The notes: generated by a model not told the origin, from the sequence alone. DNA of 64,000 nt from CAYSUS01 sp964434165 (GCA_964434165.1 CAYSUS010000013.1:29592-93591), one strand, 5' to 3'; numbered from the stretch's first letter, positions 15,646 through 24,534 are shown. Program-made: numbers and translations.

Positions 15646-16854
15646 TCAGAAACCCATGGACCCGATACGCCTCACCTCCGCCAAAGCGGCGGTCAGCCCC
15701 GCGACCATGGCGTCGGTGTGGGCGGCGGTGACACTGACCCGCAGGCAGGACTCGCCGTCGGGCACGGTCGGGGGGCGCACTGCCGGCACGAAGAAGCCCT
15801 GAGCACGGAGCTCGCTCGCCAGGCGCACCGCCCGGTCCGGCTCGCCGACCATGACCGGGATGATCTGGCTTTGGGACGGTCCGATCGACCAGCCTTGCGC
15901 TACCAGGTCGCCGCGAAGGGCGGCCGCCCGGTCGAGCAGCCGGACGCGGCGCTCGGGCTCCGACTCGGCAATGCCGATTGCGGCGATGGCGGCGGCCGGT
16001 ATTGCGGCAGGCGGGGCCGTGGAGAAGACATAGGGCCGAGCGCGGCTGACGAGCCAGTCAATCAGTTCCCGGCGTCCGGCCACGAACCCGCCGATCGAGC
16101 CCAGAGCCTTGCTCAACGTGCCGATCCGCACATCCGCCCGGTCCTCCACGCCCAGATGCTCGGCCGTGCCGCGACCGCGCGCGCCGAACACGCCCGTCGC
16201 GTGGGCTTCGTCCACCAGGAGCATCGCGTTGTAGTGCTCGGCCAGGTCGGCCAGCCGTGCGAGCGGGGCCAGGTCGCCGTCCATGCTGAACAGGCCGTCG
16301 GTGATGATCAGCCGGCGGCGGTACCGCCCGGCGCGATCGAGAAGCTCGGCCAGCCGCGTCGAGTCGCGGTGGGGAAAGGGTCGCACGTCGGCCCGCGACA
16401 GCCGGCATCCGTCAAGCAGGCTGGCATGGTTCTTGCGGTCGGTGAACACGACGTCGCCCGGTCCGACCAGCGCGGCGATTGCGCCGCAGTTGGCCGCGAA
16501 GCCGGAGGGAAACAGGACTGCCGCCTCGGTGCCCTCGAACCGGGCGAGCCGCTCCTCCAGGGCCTGGTGCTCCTCGGTGTAGCCGCAAATGAGCGGGCTG
16601 GCCCCGCTGCCCCAGCCGTGGCGCGCGGCCGCACGGGCGGCCGACTGGGCCAGGCGCGGATCGGCCGCCAGGCCCAGGTAGTCGTTTGAGCCGAAGTTGA
16701 CCAGCTCGCGCCCGCCAATGCGGATCTGGCCCGGCCCTGCCGCCTCGCGCACCGTGCGGCTGCGGAGAAGATGCGATGCCCTAAGCCTCTCGAGCTCGGA
16801 CTGGAGCCAGCGGAGCTGGTCGCGCGGCGGGACGGGTGGATCGGGCTCGGGCAT
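15646..16854 (-). CDS. bioF: Alpha-oxoamine synthase, BioF-like (8-amino-7-oxononanoate synthase)
   Basis: A 402-residue PLP enzyme of the alpha-oxoamine synthase family, which condenses an acyl thioester with an amino acid under decarboxylation. Motifs: LVNFGSNDYLGLA (about 45-57), FPSGFAANCGAI, the Asp/His pair in LLVDEAHATGVFG and the Schiff-base Lys in GTLSKALGSIGGF (Lys249). The sequence best fits BioF (pimeloyl donor plus L-alanine, biotin synthesis), but Kbl or an unassigned member cannot be excluded because no other biotin gene is adjacent. The start at 16854 is 57 bases after a good promoter's predicted transcription start. A second member of this enzyme family is the C-terminal module of the fusion protein at 48233. 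Confidence 0.8.
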   Translation of the reverse strand: MPEPDPPVPPRDQLRWLQSELERLRASHLLRSRTVREAAGPGQIRIGGRELVNFGSNDYLGLAADPRLAQSAARAAARHGWGSGASPLICGYTEEHQALEERLARFEGTEAAVLFPSGFAANCGAIAALVGPGDVVFTDRKNHASLLDGCRLSRADVRPFPHRDSTRLAELLDRAGRYRRRLIITDGLFSMDGDLAPLARLADLAEHYNAMLLVDEAHATGVFGARGRGTAEHLGVEDRADVRIGTLSKALGSIGGFVAGRRELIDWLVSRARPYVFSTAPPAAIPAAAIAAIGIAESEPERRVRLLDRAAALRGDLVAQGWSIGPSQSQIIPVMVGEPDRAVRLASELRAQGFFVPAVRPPTVPDGESCLRVSVTAAHTDAMVAGLTAALAEVRRIGSMGF

Positions 16855-16917
16855 GGAGGCACGGCGTTGACGGGAGCAGGTGCGATGCGAGGGGCTCTCT
16901 CGCCACGTCCCGTGCAG

Positions 16918-16947
16918 ATTGTACGCCGCCGCCGCAGGAGGGGTCAA
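16918..16947 (-). promoter_or_regulatory. Promoter of the BioF-like gene
   Basis: On the minus strand TTGACC (16942-16947), an 18-base spacer and TACAAT (16918-16923) form a sigma-70-type promoter, with the start expected near 16911. A plus-strand TACAAT (16970-16975) lies close by, ahead of the ECF sigma gene. Confidence 0.5.
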
Positions 16948-17074
16948 ACCGCGTCTTTCTGGCGCAAGCTACAATCGTACAATGGGTTATGCGACTGGCG
17001 CGGCCGGCGAGCGGACCGGCCGGATGCCCCATCCCTGCAACAGCCCTCTTCTGGCGGCAACTACTCCTACGGAC

Positions 17075-17650
17075 ATGGCATTCCAGAAGCTTCGCAGCCC
17101 GCCTGACGGGCCGTCCCAGACGCCGAGGATCGACTGGCAGTCCGCACTGTCCCAGCACGACCGGTGGCTGCGGACCGTGGTGCTTGCGCGGTTGGGTGAG
17201 CCCCAGGCCGTGGACGAGGTGATGCAGGAGGTAGCCCTGGCCGCGGTTCGGCAGAAGGCGCCCATCGCGGACCCGGCCAAGGTGGCTCCGTGGCTGTACC
17301 GTCTGGCCGTGACACAGTCGCTGATGTACCGGCGGAAGATGGGCCGCCGGCGCAAGCTGACCGACCGTTACACGCAGCAGGTTCGCCCCAGCGAGCGGGA
17401 ACGGGGCAGCGACGACCCGCTCTCGTGGCTCTTGGCCGCGGAGCGGAGGGAGATGATTCGGGTTGCTCTGGGGCGATTGCCTCGACGCGACGCCGAGCTG
17501 CTGCTACTGAAATACACCGAGGACTGGAGCTATCGAGAGATAGCCGATCACGTGGGGCTTAGCGAGAGCGCGGTCCAGGCGCGGCTTCATCGGGCAAGGC
17601 AGAAGCTGCGCACCGAGCTGGCCGCGCTGGACGTCATCGAGGTGACCTGA
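17075..17650 (+). CDS. ECF-type RNA polymerase sigma factor
   Basis: A 191-residue sigma factor with region 2 (about 20-95; WLRTVVLARLGEP, DEVMQEVALAAVRQ, VAPWLYRLAVTQSLMYRRK) and region 4 (about 125-185; ALGRLPRRDAELLLLKY, YREIADHVGLSESAVQARLHRARQKLR with recognition helix near the end). Regions 1.2 and 3 are absent, as in ECF sigma factors. It is followed after 9 bases by a membrane anti-sigma-like gene and then a secreted PDZ protein, so it probably controls an envelope response including its own operon. The start is uncertain: ATG 17075 gives the usual length, while ATG 16982 lies 7 bases after a TACAAT box (16970-16975) and could be a leaderless start with a 31-residue extension. Confidence 0.88.
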   Translation: MAFQKLRSPPDGPSQTPRIDWQSALSQHDRWLRTVVLARLGEPQAVDEVMQEVALAAVRQKAPIADPAKVAPWLYRLAVTQSLMYRRKMGRRRKLTDRYTQQVRPSERERGSDDPLSWLLAAERREMIRVALGRLPRRDAELLLLKYTEDWSYREIADHVGLSESAVQARLHRARQKLRTELAALDVIEVT

Positions 17651-17659
17651 GGTGCGGTG

Positions 17660-18397
17660 ATGAGAGCCGGCAAGTGCGATCGAATCGAGGGGCGGGACAA
17701 GGCAGAGCTCGTGGACAGGCTCGTCGATGACGAGCTGGACGAATCGGAGCGACGGGAGTTGCTGGCGCGACTCGACGGGGAGCGGGACGGGTGGCGCCGC
17801 GTGGCCCTGGCCTTTCTCGAAGGGCAATCCTGGCGCCGTGAGATGCGCGGTCTGGCGCAACCGGCCGCTCCGCCGTCGCCGCCGGCGGCTTCCGGGGCGC
17901 GGCGCCCGTGGATCGAAGGGCGGGCCTCGACCGTGCTGGCCATGGCGGCCTGCTTCCTGATCGCGCTAGGCCTGGGGACGTTTTTGCGGGACCTGGCCAC
18001 GCACGATGCCGGCGGGCCGGTCCAGCCGGTGCGTTTGGCCGATCGTGGCGCCGTGCTGGTCGAGGAATCGCCCAGCCCGGAACGGCGTGCCCCCGCCGTG
18101 CCAGAGGCCGACGAGCCCTGGCAGTTGGTCACGCTCGGCGTGGACCCGGGCGAACAGGGCGGACGATGCCGGGTGCAGCTCCCGGCCGTGGAGCGCCCGG
18201 GCATCGACGAGCAGTGGGTCGAAGGTCTGGAGTCGCCCATTCCGGAGGAGGTGTTGCGGGCGCTCCGCCGCAGCGGTCACAAGATCGAGAGCACGCGGCA
18301 GTACGTGCCGCTTCGCATGAAGGACGGCCGGCAGCTCGTCGTGCCGGTCGATCAGGTGGACGTGCACTACGTGGGTGGCAAGCGGGGTTTTCAGTAG
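17660..18397 (+). CDS. Single-pass membrane anti-sigma-like protein
   Basis: A 245-residue protein. The N-terminal cytoplasmic part (about 1-90) contains LVDRLVDDELDESERRELL, the D-G/D-E-L-x-x-x-E-R-x-x-L pattern common to anti-sigma domains. One membrane helix follows (about 98-112, VLAMAACFLIALGLG) and an extracytoplasmic domain of about 130 residues with no recognised fold. It lacks the His-x3-Cys-x2-Cys of zinc anti-sigma factors. Its place right after an ECF sigma gene (9-base gap) and before a PDZ protein supports an anti-sigma role. A GTG at 17657 precedes the ATG at 17660 and is in frame. Confidence 0.72.
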   Translation: MRAGKCDRIEGRDKAELVDRLVDDELDESERRELLARLDGERDGWRRVALAFLEGQSWRREMRGLAQPAAPPSPPAASGARRPWIEGRASTVLAMAACFLIALGLGTFLRDLATHDAGGPVQPVRLADRGAVLVEESPSPERRAPAVPEADEPWQLVTLGVDPGEQGGRCRVQLPAVERPGIDEQWVEGLESPIPEEVLRALRRSGHKIESTRQYVPLRMKDGRQLVVPVDQVDVHYVGGKRGFQ

Positions 18398-18547
18398 GGC
18401 CGCCGCGCGAGGAGCTCGCGTCCCTTGTCTCGCGAGCAGGTGAGACGGCCGTTGGCTTTCCGCCCGGGGTGCGCGCCGGAAGAAGACACGTGGCTCGCCT
18501 GGCGCGAGCCGGGATCGGTGGTCTGACGGGAAGAAAAGGAGAGAGCG

Positions 18548-19510
18548 ATGTTCAAGGGTGTGTGTGTTAGCGGGCTGTTGGCGCTGGTCGCGGCTGGGCC
18601 CGCGGCGGCCGGTGTTCCAACCATGCCGTTGGTCGTGCCCGTCGCCGGGCCGGCGGACGCCGAGATGGCGCTCGACTTCCAGCCGAGCGAGTACTGGCTG
18701 GGCCTGGAGTGCCATCCGGCCGACGCCACGCTGCGGGCGCAGCTCAAGCTGGACGAGGACACCGGCCTGGTGGTCCGCACCCTCGTGCCCGACAGCCCGG
18801 CCGCCAAGGCCGGCATCCAGCAGCACGACGTGCTGGTCCGGGCGGGCGGCAAGGAGCTCAAGGGGGTGCGCGACCTGGTCGAGGCCGTGGACGCGGCGGG
18901 GGACAGGAAGCTGGCGGTGGAGCTGGTGCGCGAGGCGAAGCGCCGGAAGATGGATGTCGCTCCCGCGAAGCGGCCCGAGCCGGAGACGCTCCGCGATCGG
19001 TTCCTTCCGCTCCCGGTGCCCGGCAACCCGGACTGGGAGGCCTTTCGCAAGTGGATGGAGGAGCGCAAGCCCGGCGAGGAGGGCCCCGGCCCCATGCGGT
19101 TCCGCTTCATCCGCCCCGGCATGATCCTGCCGCAGGGCGCTCCGTTCAGGATCGAGCTGCCGGAGGGCCTGAGCATCGCGATCACGCGCAAGGGCTCGGA
19201 CCCGGCCGAGATCGTGGTCAAGCGGGGCGACGAGAAGTGGGAAGTCACCGAGAAGGAGCTGGACAAGCTGCCCGACGACGTGCGCGAGCACGTGGAACGA
19301 CTTCTAGGTCGGGGCGGCAAGGGCTTTGGGATCGACCTGGACCTCCAGACCGACCGCGTGATCCCGATGCCGCGCTTCGAGGCCCCGCCACCCCGCGCCC
19401 TGGACAAGACGCTCGAGGAGCGCCTGGAGAGGATGCACCGCGAGATCGACGAGCTTCGCAAGGCCCTGGAGGACCGGCACGCCCCGACAGAGAAGCCGCG
19501 GAAGAAGTAG
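18548..19510 (+). CDS. Secreted PDZ-domain protein
   Basis: A 320-residue exported protein: a Sec signal peptide (GLLALVAAGPAAAG, cleavage near residue 22), a PDZ domain at about 50-135 (WLGLECHP, GLVVRTLVPDSPAAKAGIQ, HDVLVRAGGKEL), a middle region of unknown fold, and a C-terminal coiled-coil segment (LEERLERMHREIDELRKALE). No protease domain is attached. PDZ proteins bind C-terminal peptides; placed in a sigma/anti-sigma operon it may sense misfolded envelope proteins or modulate anti-sigma cleavage. GAAAAGGAGAG precedes the ATG. The gene is 150 bases from the anti-sigma gene and is followed by a strong terminator. Confidence 0.78.
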   Translation: MFKGVCVSGLLALVAAGPAAAGVPTMPLVVPVAGPADAEMALDFQPSEYWLGLECHPADATLRAQLKLDEDTGLVVRTLVPDSPAAKAGIQQHDVLVRAGGKELKGVRDLVEAVDAAGDRKLAVELVREAKRRKMDVAPAKRPEPETLRDRFLPLPVPGNPDWEAFRKWMEERKPGEEGPGPMRFRFIRPGMILPQGAPFRIELPEGLSIAITRKGSDPAEIVVKRGDEKWEVTEKELDKLPDDVREHVERLLGRGGKGFGIDLDLQTDRVIPMPRFEAPPPRALDKTLEERLERMHREIDELRKALEDRHAPTEKPRKK

Positions 19511-19544
19511 AGTCCGCTCTCGCTCACGAATCTGTCCGCAGCGC

Positions 19545-19581
19545 GAGGCCGGGGGCCGGCCCTGAGTCGGCCCCCGGCCTC
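19545..19581 (+). terminator. Strong terminator of the sigma/anti-sigma/PDZ operon
   Basis: A perfect 14-bp GC-rich stem (19545-19558 with 19568-19581) with a 9-base loop, followed by TTCCCTTTCTT, 35 bases past the PDZ gene stop. Confidence 0.7.
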
Positions 19582-19719
19582 TTCCCTTTCTTGGTGGAAT
19601 CGGTCTCCCCCGGGCGCCCAATCCTCGCGGTGCTGGCCGGTCTTGTGGTACGAAGGCCCCGTCGGACGGGTGCGTCCGTGCCAGTCTCGTCTTGCGCCCG
19701 CAATCCGGGAGATCTCGCC

Positions 19720-20803
19720 ATGCCAGGAAGCCAAGGAGAGTTCCAGTTCACCTTGCGCGGGCTGCTGGCCGTGTTCGTGGTGGTGGCCTTGCTCCTGGCG
19801 TTGGTCGTGCCGGCCATTCACGCCGCGCGGGAGAGTGTCCGACGTGCGAGCTGCATCAACCATCTCAAACAGATCGGGCTGGGCTTCCACAGCTACCACG
19901 GCGCCTTTCGGTGCTTCCCGCCTGCAAGCGGCGTCACCCGGGCTGCACACGGGTCGATCACGGCGATCGACGGCTGGAGCTTCCTGGTCCATCTCCTGCC
20001 GTACATGGAGTACGGGCAGCTGTGTTGACACGCTGGACGTGGCCGGCGCGCGGCCGATGGTCGAGCCAGCGGGGTCGACCGACCGCCCCCACGCCGCGGC
20101 GGCCGACACCAGATTTCCAGAGTTCCTTTGCCCCAGCAACAGCAATCGGCGGCACGTTAGCGGCCCGCTCGTAACCGGCTGGCTGACCAACTATAAGGCG
20201 ATGGGCGCGACGCACATCGAGAGCCTCTCGGTCGCGTCGCCGCAGCCGCGCGTGCCGCTCTATGCCCCGGAAGGGCCGGGGCGTCATCCCGACGGGGCCC
20301 TGTTTCCGGAAGCTGACATCAGCCTTCCGGCCTTCGGCAAGGACGGAACGGCCCACACGGTCCTGGCGGCGGAAACGGCGGACCCGGAGTATGGCGTGTG
20401 GACCCTGGGCGCGGAGTGCACGCTCGTGGGGCTGCCCAGCGAGCAGCCCAACAGCGACGGTGATCCGATCCCGTTGGAGTTCGATGAGGAAGCCAAGCAG
20501 GAGTTCGGCTACTGGGCGCCGGTCGGATACAGCGGCCACTTCGACGACGATGCCGCGCCCGAGATCCGCCGGCTGAAGACCTACTTGGGATTCGACTTCG
20601 CCCGCGCCGATCCCGGTCCCTACGTCGGCTTGGACCCGCGCAACACCTTCGGGCCCTCGTCCGGGCACCCGGGCGTGGTCAACCACCTGATGGTCGACGG
20701 GGCCGTAAGAAGCTTCTCGAAGCGAATCGACTTCTGCATTTACATGTTCCTGATCACGCGCAACGGCGGCGATCGGGCGGGACCCGACTGTTTCACGCTC
20801 TAG
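19720..20803 (+). pseudogene. DUF1559 prepilin-like protein gene with a +1 frameshift
   Basis: The first frame starts at ATG 19720 and encodes FQFTLRGLLAVFVVVALL, a hydrophobic anchor, then ESVRRASCINHLKQIGLGFHSYH, the hallmark of planctomycete DUF1559 proteins. It stops at TGA 20026-20028. The family's continuing sequence resumes in the next frame right there (DTLDVAGARPM ... ending with HPGVVNHLMVDGAVRSFS, the H-x-G-G/V-x-N-x-x-x-x-D-G-x-V motif, and stop at 20803). One extra base in TGTGTTGACACG explains the break. It may be a decayed gene, a sequencing error or, less likely, programmed shifting at TGA-C. The anchor lacks the usual prepilin Gly/Glu5, so classical prepilin processing is doubtful. 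Confidence 0.8.
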
Positions 20804-20818
20804 CGACCGGAGCCCGCC

Positions 20819-21985
20819 CTACTTCCGCACCTGCTCGAACAGGAACACGCCGCCCTTGTTCGCCACGGCGATGTCCAAGAGGCCGTCGCCGTTCACATCG
20901 GTCACTTCGAACTGCGTGCCCACGCCGCTGGCGTCGTCGATCGTGTGCCGGGTCCACTGGGGCTTCCCTCCCTTGCGTGCCAGCTCGTACCAGCACAACA
21001 GGGCCGGCTCCTTGGCCCCGGGGTCGCGGCCCCCGTGGGCCCAGAATCGCTTGCCGGTGACGAAGTCGGCCAGCCCGTCGCCGTTGATGTCGGCCTGGAC
21101 CACCGCGTGCGTCTGCGAGAGGGTCGTGTCGATGTCGTGGGTCTTCCAGCCCTGGGGCGTCTGCTCGTGCCACCAGATGCCGTAGCGGTGGGCGCTGGAG
21201 CTGAGCACGTCGTGGTCGCCGTCACCGTCGAAGTCCCACACGACCATGTGGGCGCAGTCCTGGCCCAAGGGGGCCTTGTGCAGCGTCCACTCGCCCTTCT
21301 TGCCCTGACCCGGGTTTTCGTACCATCCCTCCTTGGTCACCACGTCGATCCGGCCGTCGCCGTTGACGTCTCCCGTGCCCAGGCCGTGGTAATACTTGCG
21401 GCTGCCCGGGGCCGACTCGCCGGAGAAGACCCGCACCGGCCACGGGACGGACGGGTCGCTGCCGGGCGAGGCGTAGATCATGCGCCGCTTGGGGCTGTCG
21501 GGCTTGTTGGCCTCGGGCGACCAGCCGCAGATCAGCGAGGGCTTTCCTTCGCCCTCGAGGTCGGCCCACAGGGGGCTCTCGTTGTTGGTCACAGCGACGG
21601 CCACGTGCCGCTTCCACGGGCCGGGTGCGGGGCCGGGGTTTTCGAACCAGCAGGTGGCCTTGCCCGGCATGTCCACGACGATCAGGTCCGCTCGCCCGTC
21701 GCCATTGCAGTCGTGGGCGAAGCAGCAGAACGCGTCGCTGTAGGCCTGGATCGGGTACGCGTCGGCCTTCTCGCGAAGCGGCACGAGCCGCCAGTCGGGC
21801 GCGGCGTAGTACACGCTGCCGGCCGCGAGGTCCTTCTTGCCGTCGCCGTTGAAGTCGGCCACGGCCACGCCCTCGCTGCGGAACTTCGTGTCGAGGACCG
21901 TCTTCTTGAATGTGATCTCTTCGGCGGAAACCAGGCAGGGCAGCAAGGTCGCCGTGAGGGCAGTCAGGATGGCACGCGTGTTCAT
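20819..21985 (-). CDS. Secreted FG-GAP/VCBS repeat beta-propeller protein
   Basis: A 388-residue exported protein. Signal peptide at residues 1-22 (ALTATLLPCLVSAEE). It contains six or so FG-GAP-type repeats with calcium-binding D-x-N/D-G-D-G loops: ADFNGDGKKDLAAG, HDCNGDGRADLIVV, GDVNGDGRIDVVTK, WDFDGDGDHDVLSS, ADINGDGLADFVTG and TDVNGDGLLDIAVA. Such repeats fold into a beta-propeller, as in integrin alpha chains, and usually bind proteins or sugars outside the cell. The start at 21985 is chosen because the signal peptide begins there. It is convergent with the DUF1559 gene, separated by 15 bases. Confidence 0.85.
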   Translation of the reverse strand: MNTRAILTALTATLLPCLVSAEEITFKKTVLDTKFRSEGVAVADFNGDGKKDLAAGSVYYAAPDWRLVPLREKADAYPIQAYSDAFCCFAHDCNGDGRADLIVVDMPGKATCWFENPGPAPGPWKRHVAVAVTNNESPLWADLEGEGKPSLICGWSPEANKPDSPKRRMIYASPGSDPSVPWPVRVFSGESAPGSRKYYHGLGTGDVNGDGRIDVVTKEGWYENPGQGKKGEWTLHKAPLGQDCAHMVVWDFDGDGDHDVLSSSAHRYGIWWHEQTPQGWKTHDIDTTLSQTHAVVQADINGDGLADFVTGKRFWAHGGRDPGAKEPALLCWYELARKGGKPQWTRHTIDDASGVGTQFEVTDVNGDGLLDIAVANKGGVFLFEQVRK

Positions 21986-22133
21986 CGGCAGGAACCTCTT
22001 TGGTGAACGATGAGGACCCGCGGCCCAGGGTGGCCAGGGCGTCCGGCGCCCAGGCCGCGCCATGCCAGTGTAGTCTCGGTCTGGAGGGAAGGAAAGGATG
22101 GGGCCGAGCTCCGAAAAGGGGGAACGTCGCGCG

Positions 22134-22877
22134 TCACCGCGCGTCCTTGCCCCGCCGCGCGATCTCGTCGCGAAGGACGGCGGCCTGCTCGTACTGCTCC
22201 GCGGCGATCGCCTCGGCCAGGCGCTCCTGGAGCGTCTGGTCGATATGGTAGTTCTCCTTCAGCCACTTGCGCAGGGCGGCGAGCTGCTCGAGCATGGCGT
22301 GATGGCCGGGCTCCACGTCGCCATCGAGCGCCTCGAGCGACTCGCGAAGCCGGTTCAGCCCGCGATCGATCTCGTCCACGGCCCGCTCCGGACCGCCCGA
22401 CTCGAGGGAAGCGAGCGCCGCCGCCTGCGTGCGGTGCAGGAGGACGAACGGCCGGTAGCGTTCGTGCGAGGCCGTCCATTCCGCGCTCGGCGAGTGGTCG
22501 GCGGCGAAGTCCATCAGGGCCAGCGTGTGGTCGGCGTCGGCCACGGCGCGGTGGAACTGGCGCAGGGCCAGCCAGCACAGGCGGCGATGGTAGTACTGGA
22601 GGAACTCCCGGTCCATCTCCTCGCAGTGCGTCACGGTGAGCTCGAACGCGTCGCCTTCGGCGGCGGCCTCGTGCATCAGGAGGTCGAGGCAGGTGTCGAA
22701 CCCGCCGGGCCGCTCGCCGTCGGGGCGGTGCGTCGTCTCCATCTGAAGCAGCCCGAGCTCCACGCGCATCTGGATCACGCGGCGACCGTCCTCGGCCTTG
22801 ATCAGCCGGGCGCTGATCACGCCGGGCGAATAGGGCCAGTCGCGAAGGGCTGCGTCGATATGCTGGCCGGGGTCCAT
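22134..22877 (-). CDS. UVR-motif protein of unknown function
   Basis: A 247-residue protein ending in a UVR (UvrB/UvrC interaction) motif: QERLAEAIAAEQYEQAAVLR followed by DEIARR (about residues 215-240). The rest is helical with few landmarks (for example VIQMRVELGLLQME, LVHRTQ-like segments and CEEMDREFLQYYHRRLCWL, kept to short runs here). UVR motifs also occur in McsA-type regulators and other proteins where they mediate dimerisation, so a DNA-repair role is not established. The start MDPGQHIDAAL at 22877 is preferred; the upstream in-frame extension runs through non-coding sequence. It stands between the FG-GAP gene and the arfB-like gene on the same strand. Confidence 0.65.
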   Translation of the reverse strand: MDPGQHIDAALRDWPYSPGVISARLIKAEDGRRVIQMRVELGLLQMETTHRPDGERPGGFDTCLDLLMHEAAAEGDAFELTVTHCEEMDREFLQYYHRRLCWLALRQFHRAVADADHTLALMDFAADHSPSAEWTASHERYRPFVLLHRTQAAALASLESGGPERAVDEIDRGLNRLRESLEALDGDVEPGHHAMLEQLAALRKWLKENYHIDQTLQERLAEAIAAEQYEQAAVLRDEIARRGKDAR

Positions 22878-23055
22878 GACTCCACGAGGGGTGGGACGAG
22901 GGCGTCGTACCGTGGCGACACCCCCATTATAGCCCGCCGGGGAGTGCCGGTCGTGGCCCCGCGTGTCCCCGGCGGGGAGGGACGTGCTTGCGCCGTGGCA
23001 ACACTCCCCCTCCTGGCCCACCTGGGGCGCGGCGCCCTGCGGGCCGGGCTGCGGA

Positions 23056-23475
23056 TCAATCGGACTTGGGGGGGCGCCTCGCCTGCTTCTTCTCCGACTT
23101 GCGCCGCTTGCCATCCAGGCGCCGACGCACCGAGGCCTTGGTGGGGCGCGTGGGTTTGCGGGGCTTGGGCGTCCTGGCCGCGGCCGCCACGATCTCGCGG
23201 AGCTTATCCAGGCAGTCGGAGACGTTGCGCCCCGCGTCGCGGTACCGCTGGCTCGAAAGGACCAGCTCTCCCTCGGCGTTGATCCTTCGCCGGTTGCGGC
23301 TGGCCAGCCGCTCTCTGACCGGCGCGGGCAGGCTCCGGTTGCCGGCGACGGACCAGTGGAGCACGGCCTTGCTGTTGACCTTGTTGACGTTCTGGCCTCC
23401 CGGCCCCGAGCTCCGCGCGAACGTGAACCGCAGCTCGTCCATGGGGATTCGCAGGCTGCGAGAGACGATCAGCAT
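23056..23475 (-). CDS. arfB: ArfB/YaeJ-type peptidyl-tRNA hydrolase (ribosome rescue)
   Basis: A 139-residue protein with the class I release-factor catalytic motif GPGGQNVNK (Gly26-Gly27-Gln28) and the flanking pattern LRFTFARSSGPGGQ ... NSKAVLHW. Only the catalytic domain is present, with no stop-codon recognition domain. The C-terminal tail is strongly basic (RRRLDGKRRKSEKKQARR), which in ArfB inserts into the empty mRNA channel of stalled ribosomes. It should hydrolyse peptidyl-tRNA on non-stop complexes. The start (ATG 23475) overlaps the end of the upstream sugar isomerase gene by 7 bases, so the two are cotranscribed. Confidence 0.88.
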   Translation of the reverse strand: MLIVSRSLRIPMDELRFTFARSSGPGGQNVNKVNSKAVLHWSVAGNRSLPAPVRERLASRNRRRINAEGELVLSSQRYRDAGRNVSDCLDKLREIVAAAARTPKPRKPTRPTKASVRRRLDGKRRKSEKKQARRPPKSD

Positions 23476-24287
23476 GGGGCCTGGCGCACGAGCCGCTCGA
23501 AGGCCTCCCTGGCGTGCTCCAGGAGGCCCCGGTAATCGTCCGTCTCGACCTCCTCGCCCAGCAACTCCACGTCGAAGTAGCCGTCGTAACCGGCCGCGGT
23601 TAGCGCCGACACGATCTCCGACAGGGGGACCGAGCCCTCGCCCAGTCGGCAACGGTTCTGCTCGCCGCAGGGCGGCTCCCGGGCGTCGCCGAGCTGGACC
23701 AGCGCGACCCGCGGGGCGAGCTGGTCGATGCACTCCAGCACGCCATCGTCCTGGCCGAGGTGATAGGCGTCGAACACCATCTTGACCTGCTCGGGGCTGC
23801 CCACCGCATCGAGGAGCCCGACCGTCTGGTCAATCGACGTCAGGAAGGTCCAGTCGGCCGCGCAGCCCGGGTGCATCGGCTCCAACGCCAGCGACACGTC
23901 CACCTCGGCAGCCACGGGCACCAGCTCGGCGAGGGCGTCCGTGACGAGGCGTCTTGCGTGATTGAAGGTGTGGCCGGCACGGCCACCGCTGTACACGATC
24001 AGGCAGGGGGCTCCCAGGCGCCGTGCGAGTCGCAGCGCGTCGGCGGCGTCCTCGATGCTCTCGCGGAACGAGCGACCGTCGCTCCCGGTAAACCCCCCCG
24101 CCCAGAACAGATGCGAGACCTCCAGTCCCTTCTCCCGGAGGATGGGGATGCCCCGCGCCTCGCCGCAGTCGGCGAGCTTCTGGCGCCACACGCCCAGGGC
24201 GGGAATCCCGGCGGCGGCGTAGTTGGCCACGTCTTCCTCGAACGACCACCGAAACGTCGTCGTTTCGCTCATCGACAGCTTGGCCAT
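23469..24287 (-). CDS. Sugar phosphate isomerase/epimerase (AP endonuclease family 2 TIM barrel)
   Basis: A 272-residue TIM-barrel protein of the xylose isomerase-like family. It shows GIPALGVWRQKL near the N-terminus, LALEPMHPG with the metal-ligand Glu, VKMVFDAYHLGQDD with the Asp/His ligands (about 174-187), a later RVALVQLGDAREPP and GYFDVELLGEE with the last Glu ligand. Such enzymes isomerise or epimerise sugars or inositols using Mn or Zn. The start at 24287 has an AAGGAG ribosome-binding site and the M-A-K-L-S opening. It overlaps arfB by 7 bases. The exact substrate cannot be read from the sequence. Confidence 0.82.
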   Translation of the reverse strand: MAKLSMSETTTFRWSFEEDVANYAAAGIPALGVWRQKLADCGEARGIPILREKGLEVSHLFWAGGFTGSDGRSFRESIEDAADALRLARRLGAPCLIVYSGGRAGHTFNHARRLVTDALAELVPVAAEVDVSLALEPMHPGCAADWTFLTSIDQTVGLLDAVGSPEQVKMVFDAYHLGQDDGVLECIDQLAPRVALVQLGDAREPPCGEQNRCRLGEGSVPLSEIVSALTAAGYDGYFDVELLGEEVETDDYRGLLEHAREAFERLVRQAPC

Positions 24288-24534
24288 CGTCGTACGCTCC
24301 TTCACGGCACGGCCGGGCGGCATGGTCGGAGGGCCGGGCCGTCCGTGAGCCGGCACGATCCCCCGGGGCGGTAGTATGTCGGAATTCGCGACCTCTGTAA
24401 AGGCGCCGCCAGGAGCACCTTGCGGCTCCCGCCATTCGCCCTTCCGTGGCGGTCGTGGCGCCTCGCGGCGGGCTCCGAGGGCGGGACGAGAGTGCTATTG
24501 ACCCCGGCGGCGGACACGCGCCACACTACGCGGC

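Noticed and set aside
20010..20040. Programmed frameshifting in the DUF1559 gene
   Set aside because: The codon before TGA (TGT) would pair poorly after a +1 slip, and no stimulatory element is obvious; a mutation or sequencing error is simpler.
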